In this document: piece by piece, positions 27,776-36,047 of the stretch | Numbering within the stretch: the first letter of the stretch is position 1 | Layout: each line of letters begins with the position of its first letter | Source of the DNA: Peptostreptococcaceae bacterium | Lineage (GTDB): Bacteria > Bacillota > Clostridia > Peptostreptococcales > Filifactoraceae | Reading direction: 5' to 3' | Length of the DNA: 64,000 nt | NCBI GenBank assembly: GCA_030532705.1 | Contig: JAUNKR010000002.1 | Coordinates: forward strand, 25,312 to 89,311 | Translations under genes and position numbers: made by a program | Notes under the pieces: generated by a model | The model's database searches: none | The model's input: only the letters and a program-made list of their open reading frames with translations | Told to the model about the DNA's origin: nothing

Positions 27776-28651
27776 ATGAGTTCAAGCATCGCAACCTTTG
27801 CCAAACTCGTCTTGACTTTCGTAAGCAGTTTTACGGTCGCATTTGCCGGGATCTCTTTGGCGCTTGGCGATAAGCTGGGAGTCGAACTGGATTGGGAAAC
27901 ACTCGCAAATGATATCGTCACTGCACAACAAAAGGTGAGCACATTCACCTCAAACGGCTTGGATCATCTGGCGACCAGAGTGGGAACACTCAGCCGAGTC
28001 AAGAGAGAAGATAAACCAAAAACATTGATCTATACTGCGTACGGAAGCAGTGCAAAAAAGGCTTCCTCCGTTGAGGTCGCTCAAAAACAAAAATCAAAGA
28101 ATGTCAGCAGCGAAGTGATCTTGCCCGGCAATATCCAAAACTTCGTTTACTATAATCAGCATGATGTGCGTTGGAAGGACTACCTATATGGCGCACAGGA
28201 CCCGATCGACAAGTATGGATGCGGTCCGACCACACTGGCGATGCTCGTCGGCAATCTTTCCAAAAAAGATCTGACGCCGACTCGATCGGCAGACTGGGCA
28301 AGCGCCAACGGTTATCACGCATCACAAAGCGGCTCTTATCATGGGATCTTGGCTCAAGGTGCGAATGCCTTCGGTTTGGACAGCGCTTCCTTTAAGAATT
28401 ATAATGCTGATGCGATCCGCAAGGAGCTTCAAAAAGGAAATGTGTTCGCCGCCTTGATGAAAAATGGGGTCTTCAGCCAAAGCAGCGGTCATTTTATCCT
28501 GATCATCGGTTTGGACGAAAACGGAAAGGCGATCATCGCTGACTCCAATTCGATCGAAAATACCCAAAAAACTTGGGATTTAGAAACATTGGTCGATGAA
28601 CTGAAGTACAGTGCATCAGCCGGCGGTCCGCTTTGGGTCATTCGACTGTGA
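27776..28651 (+). CDS. Secreted C39-like cysteine peptidase
   Basis: The start is the ATG at 27776 behind AAGAAAGG; the frame is open back to 27674 with no ribosome site. The 291-residue product has a hydrophobic N-terminus (residues about 8-30, VLTFVSSFTVAFAGISLAL) acting as signal or anchor, a linker, and a C39-family domain from about residue 120. It shows YGCGPTTLAMLVGN with the catalytic cysteine, then SSGHFILIIGLDENG with the catalytic histidine, and a later Asp/Asn (IADSN). Such papain-fold enzymes cut peptides or wall cross-links outside the cell. The substrate is unknown. It is monocistronic and followed by a strong terminator. Confidence 0.82.
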   Translation: MSSSIATFAKLVLTFVSSFTVAFAGISLALGDKLGVELDWETLANDIVTAQQKVSTFTSNGLDHLATRVGTLSRVKREDKPKTLIYTAYGSSAKKASSVEVAQKQKSKNVSSEVILPGNIQNFVYYNQHDVRWKDYLYGAQDPIDKYGCGPTTLAMLVGNLSKKDLTPTRSADWASANGYHASQSGSYHGILAQGANAFGLDSASFKNYNADAIRKELQKGNVFAALMKNGVFSQSSGHFILIIGLDENGKAIIADSNSIENTQKTWDLETLVDELKYSASAGGPLWVIRL

Positions 28652-28817
28652 TCCCACTTTTAAGCGGGATGTTATCATCCATACCCTACCGAATGTGTTA
28701 AGCGATGCGAGCTTTTTATAAGCTTGCAAAACAGCCGCTCGGCTTTGAGCGACCGATACCTCTGCACAAAATTTTTTAATGAGATTCCCTTAAATCGTCA
28801 TTCTCCCCCGAATGACA

Positions 28818-28852
28818 AAAGTCCTGCGCTCCCCTTTGCGCAGGACTTTTTT
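28818..28852 (+). terminator. Rho-independent terminator
   Basis: GTCCTGCGC (28821-28829) pairs perfectly with GCGCAGGAC (28838-28846), followed by TTTTTT. It ends the C39-peptidase transcript. The 28652-28817 spacer otherwise holds only a weak ATCCC/GGGAT hairpin near 28650-28670. Confidence 0.85.
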
Positions 28853-28854
28853 AT

Positions 28855-28890
28855 GTACAAAAAAGACTCCTCCCACATGGGAAGGAGCCT
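28855..28890 (-). terminator. Terminator of the walJ-htrA transcript
   Basis: On the minus strand CTCCTTCCC (28887-28879) pairs with GGGAGGAG (28874-28867) around a four-base loop, followed by TTTTTT. The 157 bases from here to the htrA stop hold no gene that I can support. Confidence 0.75.
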
Positions 28891-29047
28891 ATCGTTCTTA
28901 AAGTCCGTATCATCAAAAGTTCTTAGATCTCCAGGTCCACCGACCGATCTTCGTTGGATCTTCCACGGTCTAAACAGCTTTTGCTTCAAGTGTTTTCAGT
29001 CGCACAAGATCTCTCTTATGTCCTATCCTTCACCGATCCGTCATCGC

Positions 29048-30157
29048 TTAGAACTGGATCTCCACTTTCACTTCTTCTTCAAATCGCCATACGACCGCTT
29101 GGACTTTATCGCCATCCTTGATCGTATAAAGCTGTCTGAGCAGATCTTCACGCTCTTTGATCTTTTTACCGTTGAATTCGATGATGATGTCATTGACCTG
29201 AAGATCGTTTTTCGCTGCGATGGAGTCTTTTTCGATCTTGATGATGATCGCGCCTTCATCGATCCCGAAATCCAGATTGTTGTGCTTCTGGTACACAGCC
29301 GCATCCGAAACGGTAACGCCCATCACGACTTTTTGGAAAGATCCGTTCTTTATAAATTGCTCCACGATCGGTTTTGCAACATTGATCGGGATCGCAAAGC
29401 CAAGTCCTTCCCCTTCTCCCGCTTTTGCAGAGTTGATACCGATGACCTGTCCCTTGCGGTTGAGCAACGGTCCTCCACTGTTCCCCGGATTGATCGCTGC
29501 GGAAGTTTGGATCAGCCCTTCCATCTTGGATGGCGGTCCGATCAGATTTTCCACCAGGATGGTACGATCCATCCCTGAAATGATCCCTTCGGTCACGGTG
29601 CGCTGAAATTCAAGACCCAGAGGGTTTCCGATCGCTACGGAGATATCGCCGACTTCGACCTTGTCGGAATCGCCAAGCTCCGCCACCGGTAGATTTTCTT
29701 TCTCCACCTTGATCACTGCCAAGTCCATCGTTTTATCCGTCCATAAGATCTCCGCCGGTACGCTTTCCGCATCGTCAAACATCACGGTGACATGTCTTGC
29801 CGCTCCGTCATCGACCACATGAGAATTGGTCAGGATATATCCGCGAGAGTCGATGATGACACCTGTTCCAAGACCCGATATCGAACCTTCGCCAAGAACG
29901 CTCTTGAGCGGGTTATTGGTCGTCGTGATCCCTACGACCGACGGCATCGCTTTGGCAATGACCGCTTTATAGATATTGTCCGTCTCATGTCCGCCGACGA
30001 TGTTGATCGTCGAGTTATTCTGAGGCGCCGAAGGGGTGGTTGCCGTCTCATTGACTTTTATTAAATTCGTTGTAAAGAAAGGCATCGTCATAAAGGTGAT
30101 CATACTTCCCATAAGCGCGCCGATCAAAGATAGTGCCAAATAATTTTTTGACTTCAT
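29048..30157 (-). CDS. HtrA/DegP-family membrane serine protease
   Basis: The 369-residue protein has an N-terminal membrane anchor (residues 6-28), a linker, a trypsin-like domain and one C-terminal PDZ domain (about 265-365). The catalytic triad is visible as His113 (LTNSHVVD), Asp145 (TMDLAVIKV) and Ser227 (NPGNSGGPL). HtrA proteases degrade or refold damaged exported proteins. The gene lies 10 bases after walJ. This WalJ-HtrA pairing is also seen at the end of the walRK cluster in Bacillus, but walR and walK are not present here. It starts behind AAGGAGGTTTGT. Confidence 0.93.
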   Translation of the reverse strand: MKSKNYLALSLIGALMGSMITFMTMPFFTTNLIKVNETATTPSAPQNNSTINIVGGHETDNIYKAVIAKAMPSVVGITTTNNPLKSVLGEGSISGLGTGVIIDSRGYILTNSHVVDDGAARHVTVMFDDAESVPAEILWTDKTMDLAVIKVEKENLPVAELGDSDKVEVGDISVAIGNPLGLEFQRTVTEGIISGMDRTILVENLIGPPSKMEGLIQTSAAINPGNSGGPLLNRKGQVIGINSAKAGEGEGLGFAIPINVAKPIVEQFIKNGSFQKVVMGVTVSDAAVYQKHNNLDFGIDEGAIIIKIEKDSIAAKNDLQVNDIIIEFNGKKIKEREDLLRQLYTIKDGDKVQAVVWRFEEEVKVEIQF

Positions 30158-30167
30158 ACAAACCTCC

Positions 30168-30956
30168 TTATTCGATGGAGTACATTCTCGAAACTTTTCC
30201 TCTTAACATAACATCCAGCCCGACATCTTTTGGACCGAGTCCTTGAGATGTCAGGATCGTACCGACCGTTTGAAAAGCGATCTGCGGCAGATTGCTCTCT
30301 TTGCTCAAATGGGCAAGCAGGATCTTTCTCGTTCCCGATCGAGCCAATGCCGTACCGAGATAGCCCGCCTCCGCATTGCTCAAGTGCCCACGCTCCGATC
30401 GTATCCGTTGCTTCAGTTGCGGTGTGTAGCTACAATATGAGAGCATATGTTCATCGTAATTCGATTCGATCACCGCGATATCCGCCCCTTTGATCTTCGC
30501 AAACACTTCTTCGGTGACCATCCCAAGATCCGTCACGATCGCGATCTTTTGTCCATTTTGTCGAAAGGCATAGCCTACAGGATCCGCTGCATCGTGACTG
30601 ATCGCAAAGGTATCGATCTCCAGTGAGCCGATGCCCAATGTTTCTCCTTTTTCAAATACCATGATATTTTTTTCAGCGATCTTGCCGATATGCCTGCTCA
30701 TGATCTCCCAGGTCTTTTCCGTTGCATAGATCGGAAGGTCCAACTTTCGACTGAGGATCCCTACCGCATGGATATGATCGAAATGCTCATGTGTCACCAA
30801 GATCGCATCCAGCTCTTTCCAATCTTTGCCATGGATCATCATATGCTCATAGATCTTCTTACCGCTGATCCCTGCATCCACGATCACCTTGGTATCTTTT
30901 CCTTCGATATAATGGCTGTTGCCACAACTTCCCGAGGATAGCGAGATATATTTCAT
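30168..30956 (-). CDS. walJ: WalJ (YycJ)-type metallo-beta-lactamase-fold protein
   Basis: The start is the ATG at 30956 behind AAGGAGAAGT, giving MKYISLSSGSCGNSHYIEG and 262 residues; a frame extension to 30974 lacks a ribosome site. The metallo-beta-lactamase signature HEHFDH is at about residues 55-60, with further metal ligands in ISHDAADPVG and IVTDLGMVT. Members of this family are predicted DNA 5'-exonucleases, and in Bacillus WalJ is linked to wall homeostasis and replication-division coordination. Overlap with HtrA in one transcript suggests an ancestral walRK-type operon. Confidence 0.88.
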   Translation of the reverse strand: MKYISLSSGSCGNSHYIEGKDTKVIVDAGISGKKIYEHMMIHGKDWKELDAILVTHEHFDHIHAVGILSRKLDLPIYATEKTWEIMSRHIGKIAEKNIMVFEKGETLGIGSLEIDTFAISHDAADPVGYAFRQNGQKIAIVTDLGMVTEEVFAKIKGADIAVIESNYDEHMLSYCSYTPQLKQRIRSERGHLSNAEAGYLGTALARSGTRKILLAHLSKESNLPQIAFQTVGTILTSQGLGPKDVGLDVMLRGKVSRMYSIE

Positions 30957-31034
30957 ACTTCTCCTTTTGTCCAATTATATGATAGCTTTGTGGAATTTAT
31001 ATAGGCTAAACTCGTGAATTCTGTTCAAAAATTT

Positions 31035-31916
31035 TTAGCCAAAGATCTTACAGTTGAGTGCACAGCCGGACGGTGTGCCTGCCAATCCGCCCAATGCGCT
31101 TTCGCGAAGCTCAAACGGAAGCGTTCTTCCCACAAGATACATCGCCGATACCGTCTCGTCGAACGGGATCGGATTTCCTGCGCCTGAAAGCGTGATATCC
31201 GCCGATATGATCGCATTGGTCGCGCCCATTGCATTCCTCTTTTGGCATGGCGACTCTACCAGTCCTGCGATCGGGTCACAAACCAGCCCCAGCATATTGG
31301 CGATCGCTCCCGATGCCGCATCCAGAGCCTGTTTCGGTGTACCGCCGAAAAGTTCGACGATCGCGCCCGCCGCCATTGCAGCCGCCGAACCGATCTCCGC
31401 CTGACAGCCTCCTTCTGCACCGGATACTGTCGCATTTCTCGTAATGATATACCCAATCGCTCCCGCAGTTAAAAGGGCGTCCAGCATTTTTTCGTCCGCA
31501 AGATCATGCTCTTCCTGGATCGCGACGAAAGACCCCGGGATCACACCCGAAGAACCTGCCGTAGGTGCTGCAACGATCAGTCCCATCGAACTGTTTTGCT
31601 CGAGCACCGCCATCGAATAGGCGATCACTTTCTGAAAGAATTTTCCGCTGATCGGCGAAGGTCGTTTCATCATGAGGATCGCTTCCCCTCCGATCAAACC
31701 GCCCATCGTCTTGAGTTTCTTTTCCAAAGGCTTTTGCGTCGCCTTTTTCATAATATTATAGCTATGTTGCAATGCACTCTTTATCTCTGCTTCGCTTTTG
31801 CCGAACACTTCCATCTCCCGATGAAGCATCAGTTCAGCGATCGACATCTTATGCTCCGCCGTTTTTTCGAGCAGGCTGATGCCATCCACAAAATCATATT
31901 TTCTTATCTGTTCCAT
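31035..31916 (-). CDS. sdaAA: L-serine dehydratase, alpha (iron-sulfur) subunit
   Basis: The 293-residue subunit converts L-serine to pyruvate and ammonia using an oxygen-sensitive 4Fe-4S cluster. The cluster cysteines are visible in SGAEGGCQAEIG, LVCDPIAGLVESPCQKRNA and SGCALNC at the C-terminus. Together with the beta subunit it forms the two-chain enzyme typical of Gram-positive anaerobes. The gene begins 6 bases after the sdaAB stop, so the pair is one transcript. Confidence 0.95.
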   Translation of the reverse strand: MEQIRKYDFVDGISLLEKTAEHKMSIAELMLHREMEVFGKSEAEIKSALQHSYNIMKKATQKPLEKKLKTMGGLIGGEAILMMKRPSPISGKFFQKVIAYSMAVLEQNSSMGLIVAAPTAGSSGVIPGSFVAIQEEHDLADEKMLDALLTAGAIGYIITRNATVSGAEGGCQAEIGSAAAMAAGAIVELFGGTPKQALDAASGAIANMLGLVCDPIAGLVESPCQKRNAMGATNAIISADITLSGAGNPIPFDETVSAMYLVGRTLPFELRESALGGLAGTPSGCALNCKIFG

Positions 31917-31922
31917 ATTCCC

Positions 31923-32591
31923 CTACATTTCTATAACCTTTGCATCCAGTATATACTTGTTGAGCTTGATCAGATCCGCCACTTCCGGATCGATCTTCTC
32001 ATCGGTTTCCAATATCGTATATGCTTTTTTACCCTTTTCTTCACGGTAAGTTCGCATAAAGGCGATATTGATCTCCAGGTTTCCTAAAGTGCTCGTGATA
32101 TGTGCGATCACGCCGGCATGGTCGATATTGCTGATGATAAGCGTACTGTACTGTCCGGTAAACATCAGCTTGACATCGTCGATCTGAGTGATCTGTACAT
32201 TGCCGCCTCCGATCGACTCGCCCATAATGACCATCTGATGCCCATCCTCTGATCTTAGGGTGATTTGTACTGTGTTGGGGTGAACATTTTTGTTTTTTTC
32301 GTCAGTCTGAAAACTATACTTTAGACCGATCTGATCCGCGATCTCAAAAGAGTTGCTGATCCGTTCGTCCTCCGTGCCAAAACCCATGATGCCCGCAAGC
32401 AATGCACGGTCGGTCCCGTGACCCTTGTAGGTTTTTGCAAATGAACCGTATAGCACAAAATCCGCCGAAACGATATTTCCTCGCATCATTTTATAGGCGA
32501 TCGCCGCAATTCGAAGCGCGCCTGCCGTATGCGAACTGGACGGACCGATCATATTCGGACCGATCACGTCAAACAAACTGATATCTTTCAT
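31923..32591 (-). CDS. sdaAB: L-serine dehydratase, beta subunit
   Basis: The 222-residue subunit contains the N-terminal serine dehydratase beta domain (DVIGPNMIGPSSSHTAGALR) and a C-terminal ACT domain (STLIISNIDHAGVIAHITST), which may sense serine. It starts behind GGAGAATAAAA and precedes sdaAA. The order beta-alpha matches other clostridial and Bacillus operons. Confidence 0.95.
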   Translation of the reverse strand: MKDISLFDVIGPNMIGPSSSHTAGALRIAAIAYKMMRGNIVSADFVLYGSFAKTYKGHGTDRALLAGIMGFGTEDERISNSFEIADQIGLKYSFQTDEKNKNVHPNTVQITLRSEDGHQMVIMGESIGGGNVQITQIDDVKLMFTGQYSTLIISNIDHAGVIAHITSTLGNLEINIAFMRTYREEKGKKAYTILETDEKIDPEVADLIKLNKYILDAKVIEM

Positions 32592-32708
32592 TTTTATTCT
32601 CCGTATCTAACCTTTTTATTCCCTATTCAGATAGCCGATCATCGACGAATGATCTTTCGGGCGATCAGCAGAAGACCTTCTCCCTTAAGCCGCGGGATAA
32701 GATCCGAT

Positions 32709-33308
32709 TTATAACTCTCTGCGGCCTTCCAGCGCCTTCGTGATCGTCACATCGTCCGCATACTCGATATCGCCCCCCACCGGAAGTCCATGCGCGATCC
32801 GTGTCACCTTGATCCCGAGCGGTTTGATCAGACGAGCGATATACATCGCCGTCGCTTCGCCATCGATCGTCGGGTTGGTCGCCAAGATCACTTCTTTCAG
32901 ATCTTTGTTCGCCATTCGAGTCATCAGCTCCTTGATCTTGAGCATCTCCGGCGTGATCGAATCCATCGGTGAGATCGTGCCGTGCAAAACATGATACTTG
33001 CCATTGTACTCACGGATCCGCTCCATCGCTGCAACATCCCGAGGATCCTCCACCACACAGATGATCGAATTGTCACGTGATGGGTTTTTGCAGATCGCAC
33101 AGGGCGAGCTGTCCGCAATATTACAACATTCCTCGCAGTATGTGATATTTTGCTTCGCATTGACGATGCTTTCCGCAAGAGCGCTTACATCCTTTGAAGA
33201 CATATTGATGATATGAAATGCCAATCGCTGGGCGGTCTTTCTCCCAACGCCCGGCAAATGTGCCAAATTTTCGATCAGATTATCGATATGATTTGAAAAA
33301 TGCTGCAT
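32709..33308 (-). CDS. recR: Recombination mediator RecR
   Basis: RecR, 199 residues, works with RecO and RecF to load RecA at gaps. The helix-hairpin-helix ([19 protein letters not shown]), the four-cysteine zinc finger ([16 protein letters not shown]) and the Toprim domain ([20 protein letters not shown]) are intact. Its start overlaps the ybaB stop by one base (TAATG), the usual recR-ybaB arrangement. dnaX, often the next gene upstream, is not here. Confidence 0.96.
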   Translation of the reverse strand: MQHFSNHIDNLIENLAHLPGVGRKTAQRLAFHIINMSSKDVSALAESIVNAKQNITYCEECCNIADSSPCAICKNPSRDNSIICVVEDPRDVAAMERIREYNGKYHVLHGTISPMDSITPEMLKIKELMTRMANKDLKEVILATNPTIDGEATAMYIARLIKPLGIKVTRIAHGLPVGGDIEYADDVTITKALEGRREL

Positions 33309-33655
33309 TAGAATAGCCCCGGAATGCCTATTCCGCCCGTGATCTTACTCATCGATGAGCTCATCATTTCCTCTGCAGAATCCAAAGCCTGATTTACCGC
33401 TGTCAAGATCAAGTCCTCGATCATTTCCACATCCTCCGGATCCAATACCTCCGGGTTGATCTTGATCGATACGATCGACTTCGCCCCATTCGCACGAACG
33501 ACCACTGCACCGCCGCCTACCGAAGCTTCCACTTCTTTTGTCGCCAGCTCCTCCTGCGCTTTTTGCATCTCTTTTTGCATCTTTTGCGCCTGCTTGATCA
33601 TATTGTTCATATTTCCGCCGCCAAATCCGCCCGGGAATCCACCTCTTTTTGCCAT
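33308..33655 (-). CDS. YbaB/EbfC nucleoid-associated protein
   Basis: The 115-residue DNA-binding protein begins with a glycine/phenylalanine-rich stretch ([20 protein letters not shown]), then the YbaB helical and beta core ([20 protein letters not shown]). These proteins bind DNA as dimers and are almost always next to recR. It starts behind CAGGAGGATAAA. Function beyond DNA binding is not settled. Confidence 0.93.
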   Translation of the reverse strand: MAKRGGFPGGFGGGNMNNMIKQAQKMQKEMQKAQEELATKEVEASVGGGAVVVRANGAKSIVSIKINPEVLDPEDVEMIEDLILTAVNQALDSAEEMMSSSMSKITGGIGIPGLF

Positions 33656-34227
33656 TTTATCCTCCTGAACTTTTCCTACTTTAATATTTTATATCTAACA
33701 ATATATTGTACCATAGATCCCCAAAAAAGAACATATCTCACAGCATATCGAAAAAGATTTTTTGCGATGGATCTTGCATAAGCCCCATGCTGCAAACAGC
33801 CCCCTTCATCCATTTTGAAAATGGCCTCAACCACAAGGAGCCGCATCGATCTTACAGCGCCGGAGTATGAGGTCTTCCGATCCATTGAAAGCATGCTCAA
33901 AGAATCGGCTCCGCCTTCTTATTCGATCCGATCGAGATGATCTGAAAAGGATAAATCCGGGTCCAAGACTGTACAGAGCCGCAAGTTTTATCCTTCCGGC
34001 TCTGCGGATCTTTCAAGATCGTGTAAAAAACTTTGCATCCCCCGCGATCCGTCTATCTTTTTCCTGTTTTTATCTGATATTGATTGCTCCTTGCCCCAAA
34101 TGGTTATATAATCTGCATAAGCATTTTGAAAATCGAATAAAAACCGCTATGCTTCTACACATAAGAAATGTTTATGATCCGGAAAGCCAACTGTGATATT
34201 TCGATCTTATTTAATAAGGAGGACGAT
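33656..34227. other. Gene-free spacer with one hairpin
   Basis: This 570-base gap lies between the divergent ybaB and small basic protein genes. Open frames in it lack ribosome sites and have no protein-like composition. One hairpin, AGAGCCG/CGGCTCT, sits at about 33976-34004. On the minus strand, upstream of ybaB, AT-rich sequence near 33690-33715 may hold its promoter. I looked for a signal-recognition-particle RNA, which often lies near ybaB/recR, and found no GGAAGG-AGCA type core. Confidence 0.4.
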
Positions 34228-34440
34228 ATGAAATTTGGAATAAGAAAACCCAGCCTAAAGAAAAAGATCAAGTCGATGACGACCGGTAAGATCAAAAGAA
34301 AGATCAAAAAAGCGATCAATCCGCTCTATGGAAAAAAAGGAATGGGTATGCTCAACGACCCGAAAAAAGCGCTCTATGATCAGCTTTATCGACGCAAGCG
34401 TTTATCCATCAAGAGACTGATCAAAAAACTTTTTGACTAA
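34228..34440 (+). CDS. Small basic conserved protein, unknown function
   Basis: The 70-residue protein starts at the ATG at 34228 behind AAGGAGGACGAT; the frame extends upstream without a ribosome site. It is extremely basic: IRKPSLKKKIKSMTTGKIKR, then INPLYGKKGMGMLNDPKKAL. The central GKKGMG...DPKKALY motif resembles small hypothetical proteins I have seen in other Firmicutes. A nucleic-acid or ribosome-binding role is only suggested by charge. Confidence 0.75.
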   Translation: MKFGIRKPSLKKKIKSMTTGKIKRKIKKAINPLYGKKGMGMLNDPKKALYDQLYRRKRLSIKRLIKKLFD

Positions 34441-34574
34441 GAATTTTTCCCGATAGAAATGTGCTTCAAATTCTTTCGGAAAAGTAATCTAGCTTAATGC
34501 GTCGGTTCGAAACCGAAGAGCAGGCACAAGCAGCCGGATATCGAAGAGCTAAGCATTAAAAATCGAGATGATAA

Positions 34575-34614
34575 AAAACACAAAACCGCTGCGGCTACAG
34601 CGGTTTTGTGTTTT
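34575..34614. terminator. Very strong bidirectional terminator
   Basis: AAAACACAAAACCGCTG (34575-34591) and its exact complement (34598-34614) form a perfect 17-bp stem with a six-base loop, flanked by A- and T-runs on both sides. The 134 bases between the small basic gene and this stem contain further paired segments, described under the findings as a possible RNA. Confidence 0.85.
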
Positions 34615-34620
34615 AGGTAT

Positions 34621-35041
34621 TAACTAAGGTTATGTTTTCGGAGAATGTGTTAGCTTCAACTAACAACTATATAGTATCATATGGCTAACTGCTTGTCAAC
34701 TCTTTTTCAAAAATATTTTCAAAAAAATTTTATAAGCTCCACTATCACATCAAAACCATTGAAACAACTTGCTTTTCATTCGAGCTTTTCTTTGCTCGAA
34801 GAATAATTTTTAGTAAAATTTTCAATTTAATTCTGCTTTCCTCTTTTTTCTTTGCATCCCCGGATAACTTTTTTCTATAAGCAGCGATCGGATGCCGGAC
34901 TTTTTATCAAATCATCTTTAAGATTTCCAAAGCGTCGAACTGAATATTTGGCCGGTTTTTTCTTTTTGTGATTAGAATACCTCTAAATCGGATAAAAATA
35001 ATTTATAAGCTTTATAAAGAATATTTATAGGAGGTTTTACA
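34621..35041. other. AT-rich gene-free spacer upstream of the selenoprotein gene
   Basis: No reading frame here has a ribosome site and protein-like content. Two small hairpins are visible: TGTTAG/CTAACA near 34648-34665 and TTCGAGC/GCTCGAA near 34777-34800. The promoter of the peroxidase gene should lie in the last 100 bases, but I see no clear -35/-10 pair. The ribosome site AGGAGG is at 35029-35034. Confidence 0.4.
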
Positions 35042-35575
35042 ATGAGTATTTATGATATTAAAGTAAAAAATGTGGAAGGCGAAATGATTCCACTTTCTAA
35101 CTACAAAGGAAAGGTCCTTTTGATCGTAAACATCGCGACTGCTTGAGGTCTTACACCACAGCTTCAAGGTCTTGAGGCATTGTATCAAAAGTACAACAAG
35201 GACGGATTTGAGATCCTTGGTTTCCCTTGCAACCAATTTTTAAATCAAAACAAGGAAGACGGAAAAGAAACAGTTAAGTTCTGTGAGCTGAACTATGGCG
35301 TTACATTCGAAAACTTTGAAAAGATCGATGTAAACGGAAAGGATGCGGATCCTCTGTTCGTATTCCTTAAAAATGCAAAAGGCGAGGACAAGAGCAATGA
35401 GGCTTCCAGCGGATTGCTTGAAAAATTGGCAAGCCTTGCACAGATTTTCCGTGGCAGTGAATTGAATTGGAACTTTACAAAATTCCTGATCGACCGTGAA
35501 GGAAATGTTGTAGAAAGATTTTCTCCAACATACTCTCCTGAAGAGTTGGATGCAGAAGTAGCAAAATTGCTTTAA
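35042..35575 (+). CDS. Selenocysteine-containing glutathione peroxidase
   Basis: The gene reads through an in-frame TGA at 35144-35146, which falls exactly at the catalytic position of the family: NIATA-Sec-GLTPQ, residue 35 of 177. Without recoding, the frame before it is only 34 codons, and the visible downstream frame starts at codon 47 with no ribosome site. The start ATG is eight bases after AGGAGG. The rest of the catalytic set is in place: Gln65 in FPCNQF, and Trp143 and Asn144 in ELNWNF. Such enzymes reduce hydrogen peroxide and lipid hydroperoxides using thiols, often thioredoxin in bacteria. A hairpin downstream of the TGA fits a bacterial SECIS. A sequencing error (TGT or TGC to TGA) is the alternative, but the hairpin argues against it. 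Confidence 0.9.
35144..35178 (+). promoter_or_regulatory. Predicted bacterial SECIS element
   Basis: After the TGA (35144-35146), GCTTCAA (35161-35167) pairs with TTGAGGC (35172-35178), including one G-U pair, leaving the loop GGTC. The loop lies 21 bases after the TGA. The best-known bacterial SECIS, in E. coli fdhF, also has a GGUC-type apical loop, at a similar distance, that binds SelB. Confidence 0.75.
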
Positions 35576-35675
35576 TAGGATCAAGGGACTTCTTTCGATG
35601 CCCCTTAAGCTTAACAAAGGTCAGTGAGAAATCATTGACTTTTTTTATGAAGAAAGTCAAAAAGGGAATGGAAAT

Positions 35676-35912
35676 ATGAACAAATATATCGAAATGCTCG
35701 GAACAATAAAGAATAGAAACGAATTTATAAACTTTATGGAACATTACATTTCAGCAATAGAGGACTCATCACTCAAAGATTATTTAGGTTCCGTCGTATC
35801 CCGGGTCGAGGACATGGACGGATCTTCCAGTAATACCGGCAAGGAAATGCCCCCAAATATAAATTGGGATCTTATAGCAACCCTATTCTATGTTGGCAGT
35901 ATTTATGAGTGA
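35676..35912 (+). CDS. DUF7660-like small protein
   Basis: A 78-residue protein behind AAGGGAATGGAAAT. It begins MNKYIEMLGTIKNRNEFINF and ends NINWDLIATLFYVGSIYE, a pattern resembling the DUF7660 family (short immunity-like or cytoplasmic proteins with a conserved W...A...IYE end). The function is unknown. It has no clear promoter of its own and lies 100 bases after the peroxidase gene. Confidence 0.6.
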   Translation: MNKYIEMLGTIKNRNEFINFMEHYISAIEDSSLKDYLGSVVSRVEDMDGSSSNTGKEMPPNINWDLIATLFYVGSIYE

Positions 35913-35983
35913 TCGATGGCCCATCAGATTTGCCCCCGATCCAACAGATCCTCTTTTGTATCCAATTTGTAACCATTTGATGA

Positions 35984-36012
35984 TTTACTAGCCGATTTCT
36001 TTTTTGTATAAT
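35984..36012 (+). promoter_or_regulatory. Sigma-A type promoter for the flotillin gene
   Basis: TTTACT at 35984-35989, a 17-base spacer and a perfect TATAAT at 36007-36012, 35 bases before the flotillin start. Confidence 0.7.
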
Positions 36013-36047
36013 ATCATTAAGAAAACATTTTAAATTAGGAGGTTTTT

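Noticed and set aside
28724..29578. Plus-strand open frame of 284 codons
   Set aside because: It runs antisense through htrA and across two terminators; htrA is clearly the real gene.
33656..34227. Possible signal recognition particle RNA near recR/ybaB
   Set aside because: The conserved GGAAGG...AGCA loop core is missing on both strands; only a short GAGCCG hairpin is present.
34501..34520. GGTTCGAAACC, resembling a tRNA T-arm
   Set aside because: The surrounding sequence cannot form an acceptor stem, D-arm or anticodon arm of normal length; it is a simple hairpin.
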